Positions 16,434 to 24,337 of a stretch of DNA of 56,969 nucleotides are shown in pieces; position 1 is the first letter of the stretch; every line of letters begins with the position of its first letter. The notes beneath the pieces are model-generated. The model saw nothing but the letters and a program-made list of their open reading frames with translations, was not told where the DNA came from and made no database searches. Source of the DNA: a virus; the IMG/VR virus record IMGVR_UViG_3300048838_000199, positions 1-56,969 of that record, one strand, 5' to 3'. Made by a program: the position numbers and the translations under genes.

Positions 16434-16442
16434 GATGCACGC
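16434..16442. promoter_or_regulatory. Nine-base divergent start region
   Basis: The ATGs of the scaffold-like gene (minus, 16433) and the plus-strand gene (16443) are only 9 bases apart. On the plus strand CATGAT lies 6 nt before the ATG at 16443, the leaderless spacing seen elsewhere. For the minus strand TATGAT lies 18 nt before the ATG. Confidence 0.4.
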
Positions 16443-17126
16443 ATGGCTGTAATCATATCAGAACACGATCGCGTGCAGCACGGAATGGCCAAAGGTTTCG
16501 ACTGGGCCAGCCACCTCGATGGCGTGGCGCGTGCAGCACTTCGCCGGCTGGTGCCTTCCACCTCGGTCGTGGCCGCCACTGGCGCGTGGGGCCGACGTGA
16601 TGGCTGCCAGGGGTCGCAGCTCGTGCTGTACGTTTCCAGCCACCCAGCGCACCTGCCGATCGTGATGGACGAACTGAAGGCCGTGCTGCCGGCTGTCCAC
16701 TTCGCTGTCGACAATCCCGCGCCGCTGATGCGCGCCCACCTGTTGGATGCCCGGCACCTCTGGGGGAATGCCCCACTGCCACCGCCGCCGGTGGGTGACA
16801 CCTTCGCCGCAGAGTGGGCACCCGTGCAGGCCATCGTTCGGGACTCGATGCGCGCCACCGCGCCCGTCGCTGCCTTGGACGACTGGCAGACCTTGCGCGC
16901 TATCTGCACCATCGGCTGCGTGGAACTGCCCGGTGTTTTCGATGCGCCGCAGTGGGTGCAGGATCTGTACGTGGCCAGGAACATGGGGCTGCAGCAGCTG
17001 CCCGATGGCCTGCAGGTGTTTGCTGATGCCCTCGGCCAGCGAATCGCCGCCGATCTTCGCCACCTGGCCCAAGGCACACCGGCTGCGTCTGTGGCTGCCG
17101 CACTGCGTGCCTGGCTGCTCGGTTAG
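16443..17126 (+). CDS. Plus-strand protein of unknown function
   Basis: 227 residues from the ATG at 16443 (MAVIISEHDRVQHGM). It is one of only two plus-strand genes and lies opposite to all morphogenesis genes. The reading frame has the codon bias of the neighbours. Visible features are a mixed alpha/beta N-terminal half (SQLVLYVSSHPAHLPIVMDEL), a proline run (LPPPPV) and a helical C-terminal half. The stop overlaps that of the convergent gene (17123). I recognise no family. Opposite orientation suggests separate timing. Confidence 0.7.
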   Translation: MAVIISEHDRVQHGMAKGFDWASHLDGVARAALRRLVPSTSVVAATGAWGRRDGCQGSQLVLYVSSHPAHLPIVMDELKAVLPAVHFAVDNPAPLMRAHLLDARHLWGNAPLPPPPVGDTFAAEWAPVQAIVRDSMRATAPVAALDDWQTLRAICTIGCVELPGVFDAPQWVQDLYVARNMGLQQLPDGLQVFADALGQRIAADLRHLAQGTPAASVAAALRAWLLG

Positions 17127-17368
17127 GTCAGCGCGTCCACCATGGCCGTGGCCAGGCCCTCGGCCACGTCGACAGGCAGCTGCTTAAACGTTCGCTTGTT
17201 GGGCCGCGCGTCGGCCACGTTCCACGTGCTGATGCACCCCAGAATGGCCAGCGTCTGCGCCTGGTGGTGCCGGTGGTGGTTGCGCAGCTCGGCCTTTACC
17301 TTGTCTGCGCTGAAGGCCACGCGCACGACGGCACCGGCCAGGCTCTGGTACTGCGCGTATCGAATCAC
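17123..17368 (-). CDS. Small hypothetical protein
   Basis: 81 residues from a GTG at 17368 that overlaps the stop of the previous gene (GTGA). Sequence AGAVVRVAFSADKVKAELRN and ILGCISTWNVADARPNKRT suggests a small alpha/beta protein. Its stop codon overlaps the stop of the plus-strand gene. No family recognised. Confidence 0.55.
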   Translation of the reverse strand: MIRYAQYQSLAGAVVRVAFSADKVKAELRNHHRHHQAQTLAILGCISTWNVADARPNKRTFKQLPVDVAEGLATAMVDALT

Positions 17369-17991
17369 TCCACACCGTCTGCTTCCAGCACCTGCAGGGC
17401 CTGGATGCCGGCCACGCCCTCGATGTGCCCGTATGACTTCGGCACCATGCGCAGGTGGTTGGCCAGTGGCTTGTCCATCCACCGCCTGAACGTCGCGCGC
17501 GCCAGCTGCTTGCCGTCCCTGGTCAGGTCCCTGCTGTCGCCCTTCTTAACCATCACCGTCTGGGTGAACAGCACCGACTCCACCACCACCAGGCCGCCGC
17601 GCTCGGCCCACTGCTTCCTGGCGTACGGGCACGCCTCGATCGCCACCAGTGCGCAGCCAGGGCAGCATGGTGGTTCATCACAGGCCAGCAGCTTGTCGGG
17701 GCCGTGCATGGCCATGTGGCCCAGCATGATCTTGTGCCGCATCTTGCGCCCGCAGACTTGGCACAGGCCGTGCGCCATCACCCACCGCTGTCGCTGTGGG
17801 GCCATCTGGCCCAGCAGGACCTTGCCCAGGGTGCCGGCAGTCGCATCAGCTCGGTGGTCACGCACGCCGGTAAACAGCGCACCCATTCCCACCAGGGGGT
17901 CGTGCTGAATGTCTGGCTGCTCGTGTTCCCAGGCTGCCACGAATGGAATGCGCAGGCCCTTCAGGACCAAGTCGAACGGCAGCGCGTTCAC
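17365..17991 (-). CDS. Cysteine-rich hypothetical protein
   Basis: 208 residues from a GTG at 17991 overlapping the stop of the nuclease gene. Cysteines come in clusters: CQVCGRKM near residue 78 and CDEPPCCPGCALVAIEAC near 105-122, a likely zinc or Fe-S site. The C-terminal half is basic (TRDGKQLARATFRRWMDK). Coupling to the Cas4/RecB-like nuclease suggests a nucleic-acid role, but this is inference. Confidence 0.65.
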   Translation of the reverse strand: MNALPFDLVLKGLRIPFVAAWEHEQPDIQHDPLVGMGALFTGVRDHRADATAGTLGKVLLGQMAPQRQRWVMAHGLCQVCGRKMRHKIMLGHMAMHGPDKLLACDEPPCCPGCALVAIEACPYARKQWAERGGLVVVESVLFTQTVMVKKGDSRDLTRDGKQLARATFRRWMDKPLANHLRMVPKSYGHIEGVAGIQALQVLEADGVE

Positions 17992-18725
17992 AGCTGGATC
18001 CTCGCAGCGATGGCTGCAGCGAAGTCTGGCCCCAGCTCGGGGTGCGTGGCGATCTTGTGCAGCAGCGCGTTCATCTTCATGCTGGCCACCTGGTCAGCGT
18101 GCCGGCAGGTATCGCACGCGCCGGCTGCCGGCATGTCCTCGCATGCCAGCATGGTGCCGATGTTTTCCAGCAGCTTCACGAACTTGGGCCTGTCGATGTC
18201 CACGTCTATGCGCGTCAGCTGGCCGGTGTACGCCACGCTGCGCACGTCCTTCGGTGATGTCTTGAACGTCACCGGGGTGAACACCAGAAGGGCCAGCAAG
18301 GTCACCTCCTCGGGCTGCTGGCTGTGTTCGATGGCGTACTGATAGGCCGACATAGCGCGCCAGAACCTGGCCATGTGTTCCACCTTCGGGTGGCTGGTCT
18401 TAAAGTCGATGATGCCCAGGGTGCCATCTTCCAGACGCACGCGCCGATCGGTGTACCCGCTGATGGCCAGCAGGGTGCCGCCGAAGGTTTCGGGCACGCT
18501 GGCCACCTTGTCGCGCCCGATGAACTCAGTGGCCGGGATTCCCATTTCGCGCACGGCCTCGATCGTTATGCCCTGCTTCTGCGCTCGGTCAATATCTCGG
18601 AACACGCCGGGCAGCTTGTCGTCGGGGCCGACGAACCCGCGCAGCTTCAGCCAGTAGCACCGGGGGCATCGGTCATACAGGTACGACAGGTCAGACGGGG
18701 CCAGATACTTCGGCTTGCCACTCAC
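17988..18725 (-). CDS. PD-(D/E)XK nuclease, Cas4/RecB-like with cysteine cluster
   Basis: 245 residues from a GTG at 18725 overlapping the previous stop (GTGA). N-terminal cysteines in YDRCPRCYW (residues 20 and 23). The nuclease core has SGYTDRRV, then LGIIDFKTS (the D...DxK residues) and YQYAIEH. The C-terminal CEDM and CDTCRHAD cysteines could hold an Fe-S cluster as in Cas4/AddB-type exonucleases. It lies upstream of the Cys-rich gene and far from the recombination block, so a role in DNA end processing during packaging or in host DNA degradation is possible. Confidence 0.75.
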   Translation of the reverse strand: MSGKPKYLAPSDLSYLYDRCPRCYWLKLRGFVGPDDKLPGVFRDIDRAQKQGITIEAVREMGIPATEFIGRDKVASVPETFGGTLLAISGYTDRRVRLEDGTLGIIDFKTSHPKVEHMARFWRAMSAYQYAIEHSQQPEEVTLLALLVFTPVTFKTSPKDVRSVAYTGQLTRIDVDIDRPKFVKLLENIGTMLACEDMPAAGACDTCRHADQVASMKMNALLHKIATHPELGPDFAAAIAARIQL

Positions 18726-19045
18726 TTGGACCACTCCAACAGGAAGGCAGCCCAGGCCGCCCGCAGCGCGCGCCACAGCCGTGGGGCCTTTACGATCGGT
18801 CTGGCCGGCATCTGGGTCGTGCCCTGCAGCCGTCCAGTCGGCACCGTGGCCAGCTCATACACAGCGAAGTCTGCCGTGGTGAATGGCAGGCCGATCGTGC
18901 TGCCCTGGGCCTCGATCTTGCACAGCTTCAGCACGTTGGCCCCACTGTTGGGGTTGTGTGCCGTGATGCCCTGGACTTCCAGCAGCTTCGTCTTGGTGCG
19001 CACCATGTCGCCAGGTCGCAGGTCGTTCCAGTCGGTGATGTTCAT
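18722..19045 (-). CDS. Small hypothetical protein
   Basis: 107 residues. The N-terminal part WNDLRPGDMVRTKTKLLEV is typical of small SH3-like barrels. The C-terminal end (LWRALRAAWAAFLLEW) is an amphipathic or membrane-touching helix. The ATG is preceded by GAGGAACC and a CA-rich stretch. A promoter with the genome's palindromic operator lies 27 nt upstream. Confidence 0.6.
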   Translation of the reverse strand: MNITDWNDLRPGDMVRTKTKLLEVQGITAHNPNSGANVLKLCKIEAQGSTIGLPFTTADFAVYELATVPTGRLQGTTQMPARPIVKAPRLWRALRAAWAAFLLEWSK

Positions 19046-19071
19046 GTGGTTGTTGTGGTTCCTCGATGTTG

Positions 19072-19100
19072 GTTATACCGCACCGTGCAGCACGGTGCGG
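19072..19100 (-). promoter_or_regulatory. Promoter with longest operator palindrome (site S1)
   Basis: -10 TATAAC at 19072-19077. Directly upstream lies a 23-bp near-perfect palindrome at 19078-19100, arms CCGCACCGTGC and GCACGGTGCGG around a central A/T. It is the longest member of the RTGCWGCAY family. The gene it serves starts 27 nt downstream, so this mRNA has a short leader. Confidence 0.6.
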
Positions 19101-19119
19101 CAGTGAATCGTGCCAGGTA

Positions 19120-20481
19120 TCAGAACTGGCCGCGTGGTGCCTCTGGTTCCTGCGTCGGTGTCAGCTTGCACCGCTTCAGGAAGTTGGTGGGCAGTTCGCC
19201 GTTGTACTTGTCGGGGCCGTGGCTGTCCACCGTGCCCGTCAGCAGCACCTCCTGGCCGGCCTCGATGCCGTGCCAGTTCGGGCCGATCTGCAGGCCGACG
19301 GCACCGCTGGCCTTCCACTGCAGCAGGTGGCCGGTTTCGGTCGTGAACCGGCAGAAGGTGGTCACGCCATACATGCCGTCCACCGAATGCACGAAGGTCA
19401 CCGTGGCCTTGATGTTTCGCAGTCGGTCGCCAACCTTGCCCAGGTATGGCTCTGCCGGCAGCTCGGCCTTGGCGCGCTTCTTGCTTTCGAGTTCACCCAT
19501 GGCGCGCTGGTGCGCAACCACTGCCGACACTGCGAAGCTGGCCATGCGAAGGTTCACGTACTCGGTGGACAGCGACACCTGCAGGTTATGCTCGTATTCA
19601 CTCAGCTGGCCCTTGCCGCCGAAGTCGCCGCGCACCCATTCCAGGATGGCTGCAGCTCGATCGATGTCTGCCTGCTCGATCTGGCCGACGGCACCGCGTT
19701 CCTTGGCCTTGTCGTACTGGTCCCTGTCGGTCAGCAGCAATACCACCAGCTGGCCAGTGCCCACCTTCAGCTCGGCCTCTGCCTGCTTCTTGCTTACGTA
19801 GCCGTTCAGCCGCACGAACATCACCGCGAACTGCAGCAGCTCGGCCACGCCCAGCATGCGATACCCGCGCCCGCCGCCGCACTTGTCGCTGTCCTCGGCT
19901 TCCTCGGCTGTTCGGCCCAGCTCGGCCAGCACTTCCAGCCAGGACGCCAGGGCATCGGGGCTGCTGTGGCCGGTGAAGTCGCGCAGGCACTGCTTGCCCA
20001 CTTGCATGTATCGGCCATCATCGTGCCGCACCACGTACGTGTCGCGTCGTCGTCGGTAGGTGCCGCAGTGGTCGCAGCCGCTGGCCGATGTTCGGTACTG
20101 CTCGGGCAGGTCCAGGCCGCTGATGTTGCGCACGATGTTGCCGGCCCCTTCGTGCTGCAGCGTGGCCACGAACTGCCAGCCGTTCAGCTTGGGGGATTCG
20201 CCGCCCAGTCGCACCTCGAACCCTTCCAGCACCACCTTCACCTGCTTGCGCTGGTGTCGGCCAGTCTCTGGGTGGTATTCCAGGATGGGCATGCCGTCGC
20301 TGTCCTTGGCCCAGCCGTCGCGCTCTCGGGTCGCTGGTGTGGCCTCGATCGTGATGGCCGGCACGTCCAGACGCTTCGCGCGTCGGTTCAGCTGGTCCAC
20401 CTTGGCAGTCAGCGCGTCCAGGCCGGTCTGCGTCAGGAAGTAAACGGTGGGGGTCTGCTCGGTGGTTGTTGTGGTAACCAT
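19120..20481 (-). CDS. Conserved phage-type zinc-finger protein, unknown function
   Basis: 453 residues from the ATG at 20481, chosen because TATAAT lies 7 nt upstream. It begins MVTTTTTEQ, a start shared with other leaderless genes here. A probable zinc site is ASGCDHCGTYRRRRDTYVV with VGKQCLRDF, around residues 130-165; another possible ligand group is DKCGGGRG. The C-terminal 130 residues look like a beta-rich domain (VTTFCRFTTETGHLLQW, then GQEVLLTGTVDSHG). Similar large cysteine-bearing proteins exist in phages and plasmids, but I cannot name a function. Confidence 0.7.
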   Translation of the reverse strand: MVTTTTTEQTPTVYFLTQTGLDALTAKVDQLNRRAKRLDVPAITIEATPATRERDGWAKDSDGMPILEYHPETGRHQRKQVKVVLEGFEVRLGGESPKLNGWQFVATLQHEGAGNIVRNISGLDLPEQYRTSASGCDHCGTYRRRRDTYVVRHDDGRYMQVGKQCLRDFTGHSSPDALASWLEVLAELGRTAEEAEDSDKCGGGRGYRMLGVAELLQFAVMFVRLNGYVSKKQAEAELKVGTGQLVVLLLTDRDQYDKAKERGAVGQIEQADIDRAAAILEWVRGDFGGKGQLSEYEHNLQVSLSTEYVNLRMASFAVSAVVAHQRAMGELESKKRAKAELPAEPYLGKVGDRLRNIKATVTFVHSVDGMYGVTTFCRFTTETGHLLQWKASGAVGLQIGPNWHGIEAGQEVLLTGTVDSHGPDKYNGELPTNFLKRCKLTPTQEPEAPRGQF

Positions 20482-20488
20482 GCACTGC

Positions 20489-20517
20489 ATTATACAGCAC
20501 TGTGCAGCACGATGCAA
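20489..20517 (-). promoter_or_regulatory. Leaderless promoter with operator (site S2)
   Basis: -35 TTGCAT (20512-20517), 17-bp spacer holding GTGCTGCAC, -10 TATAAT (20489-20494), then 7 nt to the ATG. The upstream TTTTGGTATTGCATCGTGC block recurs at 26590, 29145 and 31330. Confidence 0.7.
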
Positions 20518-20553
20518 TACCAAAACATCATTTTGTTGGCGTCACCGATATGG

Positions 20554-20760
20554 TCAGACCTGGCGCGCCCACACGTAGCTCTTCGGTGAATCCAGAATGA
20601 TGGCCAGCAGCTGCTCGCCGCTTACGCCTGGGTGCCGCCGCTGATGCTCGGCCACCATGGACCTGATGGCCCCAGCCCTCGGCCCTTCGCACTTCAGGCT
20701 GTCGCCCTGGGCTTCCACCGTGCCCCACGTGTCTGCAACGTATCCCACTTCCAGCTTCAT
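20554..20760 (-). CDS. Small hypothetical protein
   Basis: 68 residues; the ATG at 20760 overlaps the stop of the MuF-kinase gene (ATGA), so it is translationally coupled to it. Sequence starts MKLEVGYVADTWGTVEAQGD and ends with a helix (GEQLLAIILDSPKSYVW). Coupling to the fused kinase raises the possibility of a partner or immunity role, but nothing in the sequence shows this. Confidence 0.6.
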   Translation of the reverse strand: MKLEVGYVADTWGTVEAQGDSLKCEGPRAGAIRSMVAEHQRRHPGVSGEQLLAIILDSPKSYVWARQV

Positions 20761-22847
20761 CTGTAAAGGTCCCCCAGTTCCAAGTCGCCGGCATTATCTT
20801 CCAGCAGCTGCCGCAGCTTGTTGATGCGCTGTTCCAGTTCAGCCGTCACCAGGTACCGCTTGCCTGCCGCCTCGATGATCTTGTCCGCGTTGTCCACGAT
20901 GCGCTGGACCTTCGCCCGCGATAGGGTGAACTCCATTTTGTCGGCCCGCGCCTCGGCATCCATGTCGTTCTCGACCATGAAGTGGTAAGAGTCCAGCCGG
21001 CTTAGTGGCTGGAATGCCCTCTCGTGGTCGATCAGCAGCATGCGCCCGGTGGCCAGGTCGCCCAGGACGTTCTGCCCGTGTCGGTCGCCGTTGCCGATAA
21101 CGAAGTCAAACAGCACGATGTCCTCCCTGTCGCCCCTTGCGATGGCAGCCAGCACTTCGTGGGGTCGCTGATTGGTAACGTCCATCTTTTCGTACACCTG
21201 CGCGAACATGCTGTCTAGGCCGTCCTCAAACTTGGCCACGTAAACATCCTTCTGGCCCATGGCCTTGGCCACTTGCTTGCTGAATGCCTCGTAAGACTCT
21301 GGCAGCAGCCTGGCCACACCCATGTGTTCTGCTACCTCGGCAGCTGCGTATTCGCCCAGGCTGCCGCTTATGGTGGAATCCAGAATCTTCACGATGAACT
21401 TTTCGCCGGCAACCTCTGCCACGCCGGTGGTGTTTACGCCGCTTCTGCCATCTGCACCAAGTGGCCGCCATGCCTTGGCCACCTGCTCGGCTGTTGCCTT
21501 CGGGCCGTTGGGTGGTGGGGCTGGCTGCGCTGCCGTCGTCCTGGTCTGGATGGGCCTGCTGCGCGCCTTCGGTGGCTTCTGTGCAGGTGGGGCCGCTGGT
21601 GGCGCAGGTGCCGGTGCCGGGGCTGGTGGGGCTGGCCTCTGAACGATCGGCACCACGTTGGGCACCGCTGCCGCGTTGAATGCCCACACGGGCCGCCTGG
21701 TCGCTGCTATCGCTGCCCTGGCTTCCACGATGTCCTGCCTGGTGATGATGCCCCTGGCTTCCAGGCTGCGCATGCTGGCAGCTCGGCCAACCTGCCCCCA
21801 GTCGGGGTGCTGGTACTGTTCCACCATGTCGCCCAGCTGGAACTTGCCGCGCCGGTACAGTTCGCCCATCGTGTGGCTGCCGAACACTTCGTCCTGTTCC
21901 TCGGGTGACAGGTTGTACAGATACTGCGCGCCGGTAAAGGCTGGCTCTGGCGAGTAGGCCGTGCGTGGCAGGCTGGTGCATCGGCACTGGGGGTGCGTCG
22001 CCATGACCTCGTCGACACTGTGGACGCTGCCATCCATGGCCAGGCAATACGCGCATGTTCTCGGCCCTGGGAATGCCCGCCATTCCCACGATGCCACCAC
22101 GTCCACGTTGGCCTGATACGTCGCCCTCGATGATTCACGGTATGCCCGCAGGGGTTCAGTCCTGGCCACGCGCATCTGCTCGTACAGGGGCCGGTCCAGG
22201 ATCCCGCCGTGCTGGGTGTCGCGCTGCATCTTGGCTGCGATTTCTCGGGGGTTCGTGCCCTTGGCCAGGCCGTCCACCAGCCGCTGCTGGACCTGGCGCA
22301 CCAGCTCTGGCCCCATGTCCCTGAATGCCTTGGGGTGTGGGCCGCCTGGCCCGCTGAATGCGATAATCTGCGCCAGCGCACCCTCGGGCAGCTCGGCAAA
22401 CTGCCGGGGCACCACCAGACCATCATCGCGCACCCTGAACTTCAGCAGCTGCCCGGCATCTTGGCCGCCGGTGATGGCCTCGGCACTGGCGCGCTTGCGC
22501 ACGTGTTCCAGGCTTGTCTCGCTGTACTGGCCGATTTCGCCCTCGATCGTGGCCGCCAGCCTGTCCAGCCGGCCCACCCGATACAGCCAGGACGCGCTGT
22601 ACTCATTCGGGCCGAACTGCCCACCGTAGGGCAGCACCACCGGCACCTTGCCCTGGGCCTGGGCAGCTTCCACCCTTCGGACCATGGCGTCCAGCTCCCT
22701 GGTGATCTGGTCCCGCGCGATGATGTACCTGCGCACGAAGTCGTCCACCGTGGCCTGTTCCCTTGCCAGCAGCTGCTGCCGGTACTGGGCAGACGCCTGG
22801 TACACGTTTAGCTTGTTGGGTGCTGGAAGGTTGCCCGGTGCTGCCAT
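20757..22847 (-). CDS. MuF minor head protein fused to PI3K/HipA-like kinase domain
   Basis: 696 residues from the ATG at 22847 (AATAAT 6 nt upstream). Residues about 215-330 match the phage Mu F-like minor head domain: RVARTEPLRAYRESSRATYQ, then PGPRTCAYCLAMDGSVHS and HPQCRCTSLPRT. A Pro/Ala-rich linker (about 395-445) follows. The C-terminal part has kinase features: GEKFIVKILDS (Lys), SLGEYAAAEVAEHMG (helix C-like Glu), DFVIGNGDRHGQN near 580-592 (catalytic D-R-H-x-x-N) and LLIDHERAF near 605 (metal-binding D). MuF-toxin fusions are known in phages; here the cargo looks like an active kinase. Packaged with the virion by position next to the portal. Confidence 0.75.
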   Translation of the reverse strand: MAAPGNLPAPNKLNVYQASAQYRQQLLAREQATVDDFVRRYIIARDQITRELDAMVRRVEAAQAQGKVPVVLPYGGQFGPNEYSASWLYRVGRLDRLAATIEGEIGQYSETSLEHVRKRASAEAITGGQDAGQLLKFRVRDDGLVVPRQFAELPEGALAQIIAFSGPGGPHPKAFRDMGPELVRQVQQRLVDGLAKGTNPREIAAKMQRDTQHGGILDRPLYEQMRVARTEPLRAYRESSRATYQANVDVVASWEWRAFPGPRTCAYCLAMDGSVHSVDEVMATHPQCRCTSLPRTAYSPEPAFTGAQYLYNLSPEEQDEVFGSHTMGELYRRGKFQLGDMVEQYQHPDWGQVGRAASMRSLEARGIITRQDIVEARAAIAATRRPVWAFNAAAVPNVVPIVQRPAPPAPAPAPAPPAAPPAQKPPKARSRPIQTRTTAAQPAPPPNGPKATAEQVAKAWRPLGADGRSGVNTTGVAEVAGEKFIVKILDSTISGSLGEYAAAEVAEHMGVARLLPESYEAFSKQVAKAMGQKDVYVAKFEDGLDSMFAQVYEKMDVTNQRPHEVLAAIARGDREDIVLFDFVIGNGDRHGQNVLGDLATGRMLLIDHERAFQPLSRLDSYHFMVENDMDAEARADKMEFTLSRAKVQRIVDNADKIIEAAGKRYLVTAELEQRINKLRQLLEDNAGDLELGDLYR

Positions 22848-22853
22848 GGGTGG

Positions 22854-22859
22854 ATTATT
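22854..22859 (-). promoter_or_regulatory. -10 box before MuF-kinase gene
   Basis: AATAAT, 6 nt before the ATG at 22847, overlapping the AAGGA that follows the methyltransferase stop; that AAGGA could also act as a weak ribosome site. Confidence 0.35.
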
Positions 22860-22861
22860 CC

Positions 22862-23653
22862 TTAGAACTCCATCACGTTCTGCGCCAGTCGCTGCACGGC
22901 AGTCTGGCAGTGTTCGGGCCTGGCCTCGATCATGATGCACCGCCGGCCCTCGGCCTTACACGCCACCGCCGTGGCACCCGCGCCGCCAAACGGGTCGACA
23001 ATCAGGTCACCCTTGGACGACACCACACGCAGCAGCTTCTGCATCAGCGCGACAGGCTTGGGGCTTGGGTGGAACTCGTTGCTGTCCCTCGGGTTGTCCA
23101 GCACGTTGCCGGCTTCCTCGTGCTGCCATGGGCCTGGGTCTGGGGCCATCTTGATGATGTTGCCGGTGCCTCGGTCGTCTGGGTCGCACGTGCCCTGGCT
23201 GGCGTGCAGAATCAGCTCGTGCTGCGCTCTGAACCCGTTGCCCAGGCCCATGCTTAGCTTGTCCCACACCACCATGTTGTTCACGCGCAGGTTGCAGGTT
23301 TCGACTGCGCCCACCAGGTTCGGCCACTGCCGCCAGTCGATGAACGACAGCACGTTGCCGCTGTCCACCAGCGTCGGCCTGGCCAGCAGCAGCGTCTGCC
23401 GCATCAGCCAGATGAACCCTGTGGTGGTCATTTGGTCGTTCTCGATGGGCTTGCTGGCCCACCTCTGCCCGCGCAGCATGGCACCGCTGGTGGCCTTGGC
23501 CGCCTCAGTGCGCGCGCCCGACGCATAAGGTGGGTCTGTCACGATGGCCTGGACCTTGCCGGCCAGCTCGGGCACGATGGCTGCCAGCACCTGCAGCGTG
23601 TCGCCGCAGTAGATGGTGATGCCGGCAGCTTCGTCGTGGTGGTACGGGTTCAT
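22862..23653 (-). CDS. DNA methyltransferase (N6-adenine or N4-cytosine)
   Basis: 263 residues. The catalytic motif IV is AIVTDPPYASG (DPPY at residues 40-43) and the AdoMet-binding motif DPFGGAGATAVACKAEGR lies near residue 221, the order of class beta enzymes. VDSGNVLSFIDWRQW and NNMVVWDKLSMGLG fill the core. It probably protects phage DNA from host restriction. The start overlaps the stop of the preceding small gene (ATGA), and CATAAT lies 8 nt upstream. Confidence 0.85.
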   Translation of the reverse strand: MNPYHHDEAAGITIYCGDTLQVLAAIVPELAGKVQAIVTDPPYASGARTEAAKATSGAMLRGQRWASKPIENDQMTTTGFIWLMRQTLLLARPTLVDSGNVLSFIDWRQWPNLVGAVETCNLRVNNMVVWDKLSMGLGNGFRAQHELILHASQGTCDPDDRGTGNIIKMAPDPGPWQHEEAGNVLDNPRDSNEFHPSPKPVALMQKLLRVVSSKGDLIVDPFGGAGATAVACKAEGRRCIMIEARPEHCQTAVQRLAQNVMEF

Positions 23654-23922
23654 GGTGCTGCATTATGACACGCCGATGCACGCCGCGCCCGTTTCCCATC
23701 CTCGGCCACCTCGATGCCCACCGCATACTTCTGCAGCAGGGTGGCCTGCCACTTCTTGACGGGCTGCCACTCGGTGCCGATCTTCGCCGCCAGCTGCTCG
23801 GCTGCGCGCTGGCCCTGCGCTTCCCTGGCCGCTGTGCAGCTTGCATGCTCGGCCAGCTTGCCGTTCTGAATCACCGGCCCCTTGCTGTCGTCGGCAGGCT
23901 TGCCGCACCACGCGCAGCGCAT
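23650..23922 (-). CDS. Small zinc-ribbon-like protein
   Basis: 90 residues from an ATG overlapping the previous stop (TGATG). MRCAWCGKPADDSKG and a later EHASC give a three- or four-ligand zinc site, followed by a helical segment (AREAQGQRAAEQLAAKIG). It is coupled to the methyltransferase. Function unknown. Confidence 0.6.
   Translation of the reverse strand: MRCAWCGKPADDSKGPVIQNGKLAEHASCTAAREAQGQRAAEQLAAKIGTEWQPVKKWQATLLQKYAVGIEVAEDGKRARRASACHNAAP
23662..23667 (-). promoter_or_regulatory. -10 box before methyltransferase gene (leaderless type)
   Basis: CATAAT, 8 nt before the ATG at 23653, inside the end of the preceding gene. Confidence 0.4.
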
Positions 23923-24266
23923 CACTTCGCTAGGTCCCGCAGCTTGGCCGCCGCTTGGTCCAGGGCCTCGGCAGCTGCGATGGCCTTGGCTGCCACGTCG
24001 CCCTTGGTGGCCGACTTCGCCGGCTGTGCCTCGGCTGCCTCTGCCTTGGCCTTGGGCACCCGCAGCGATATGGGCCGCTGGCACTTGGGGCACACGAACC
24101 CGCGCAGCTCGGTGGGGGCATCCTTGCCGGCCAGGTCGCTATCGAGCAGCTGCTGCGCCCAGTCCAGCACTTGCTTGCGCGTGGCCTTCTGCTTCTTGCC
24201 AGTCAAACGTTGGCCAAGGGCCAGCAGCTGGGCATCGTCCAGAACGATCTTCATGGTTGTGGTCAT
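23922..24266 (-). CDS. Small protein with CxxC motif, unknown
   Basis: 114 residues if started at the ATG at 24266 (MTTTMKIVLDD), which has GAGGA upstream. A GTG at 24299 lies exactly 6 nt after a TATAAC box and would add 11 residues by leaderless start. The body is helical and basic (GKKQKATRKQVLDWAQQLL), with FVCPKCQRPISL and an Ala/Lys-rich C-terminal coiled coil. It lies between portal and methyltransferase. No family recognised. Confidence 0.55.
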   Translation of the reverse strand: MTTTMKIVLDDAQLLALGQRLTGKKQKATRKQVLDWAQQLLDSDLAGKDAPTELRGFVCPKCQRPISLRVPKAKAEAAEAQPAKSATKGDVAAKAIAAAEALDQAAAKLRDLAK

Positions 24267-24278
24267 GTGGTTGTCCTC

Positions 24279-24297
24279 GGCCACCAAAACGGTGGCC
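24279..24297 (-). promoter_or_regulatory. Leader hairpin upstream of ATG 24266
   Basis: Perfect 7-base arms GGCCACC/GGTGGCC around a 5-base loop. The hairpin starts just inside the predicted mRNA 5' end and ends 12 nt before the ATG at 24266. It could block one of two alternative starts (GTG 24299 or ATG 24266). Confidence 0.4.
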
Positions 24298-24305
24298 ACA
24301 CCCTA

Positions 24306-24334
24306 GTTATACCACAATCATGCAGCATGATGCA
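24306..24334 (-). promoter_or_regulatory. Promoter with operator (site S3)
   Basis: -10 TATAAC (24306-24311). Upstream lies ATCATGCAGCATGAT, a near-perfect palindrome of the operator family, at 24317-24331. The portal stop is only about 5 bases further. Confidence 0.55.
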
Positions 24335-24337
24335 GTT

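Noticed and set aside
23650-24093. 147-codon frame extending the small zinc gene upstream
   Set aside because: The upstream third is the out-of-frame copy of the gene 23922-24266. The ATG at 23922 overlapping its stop is the fitting start.
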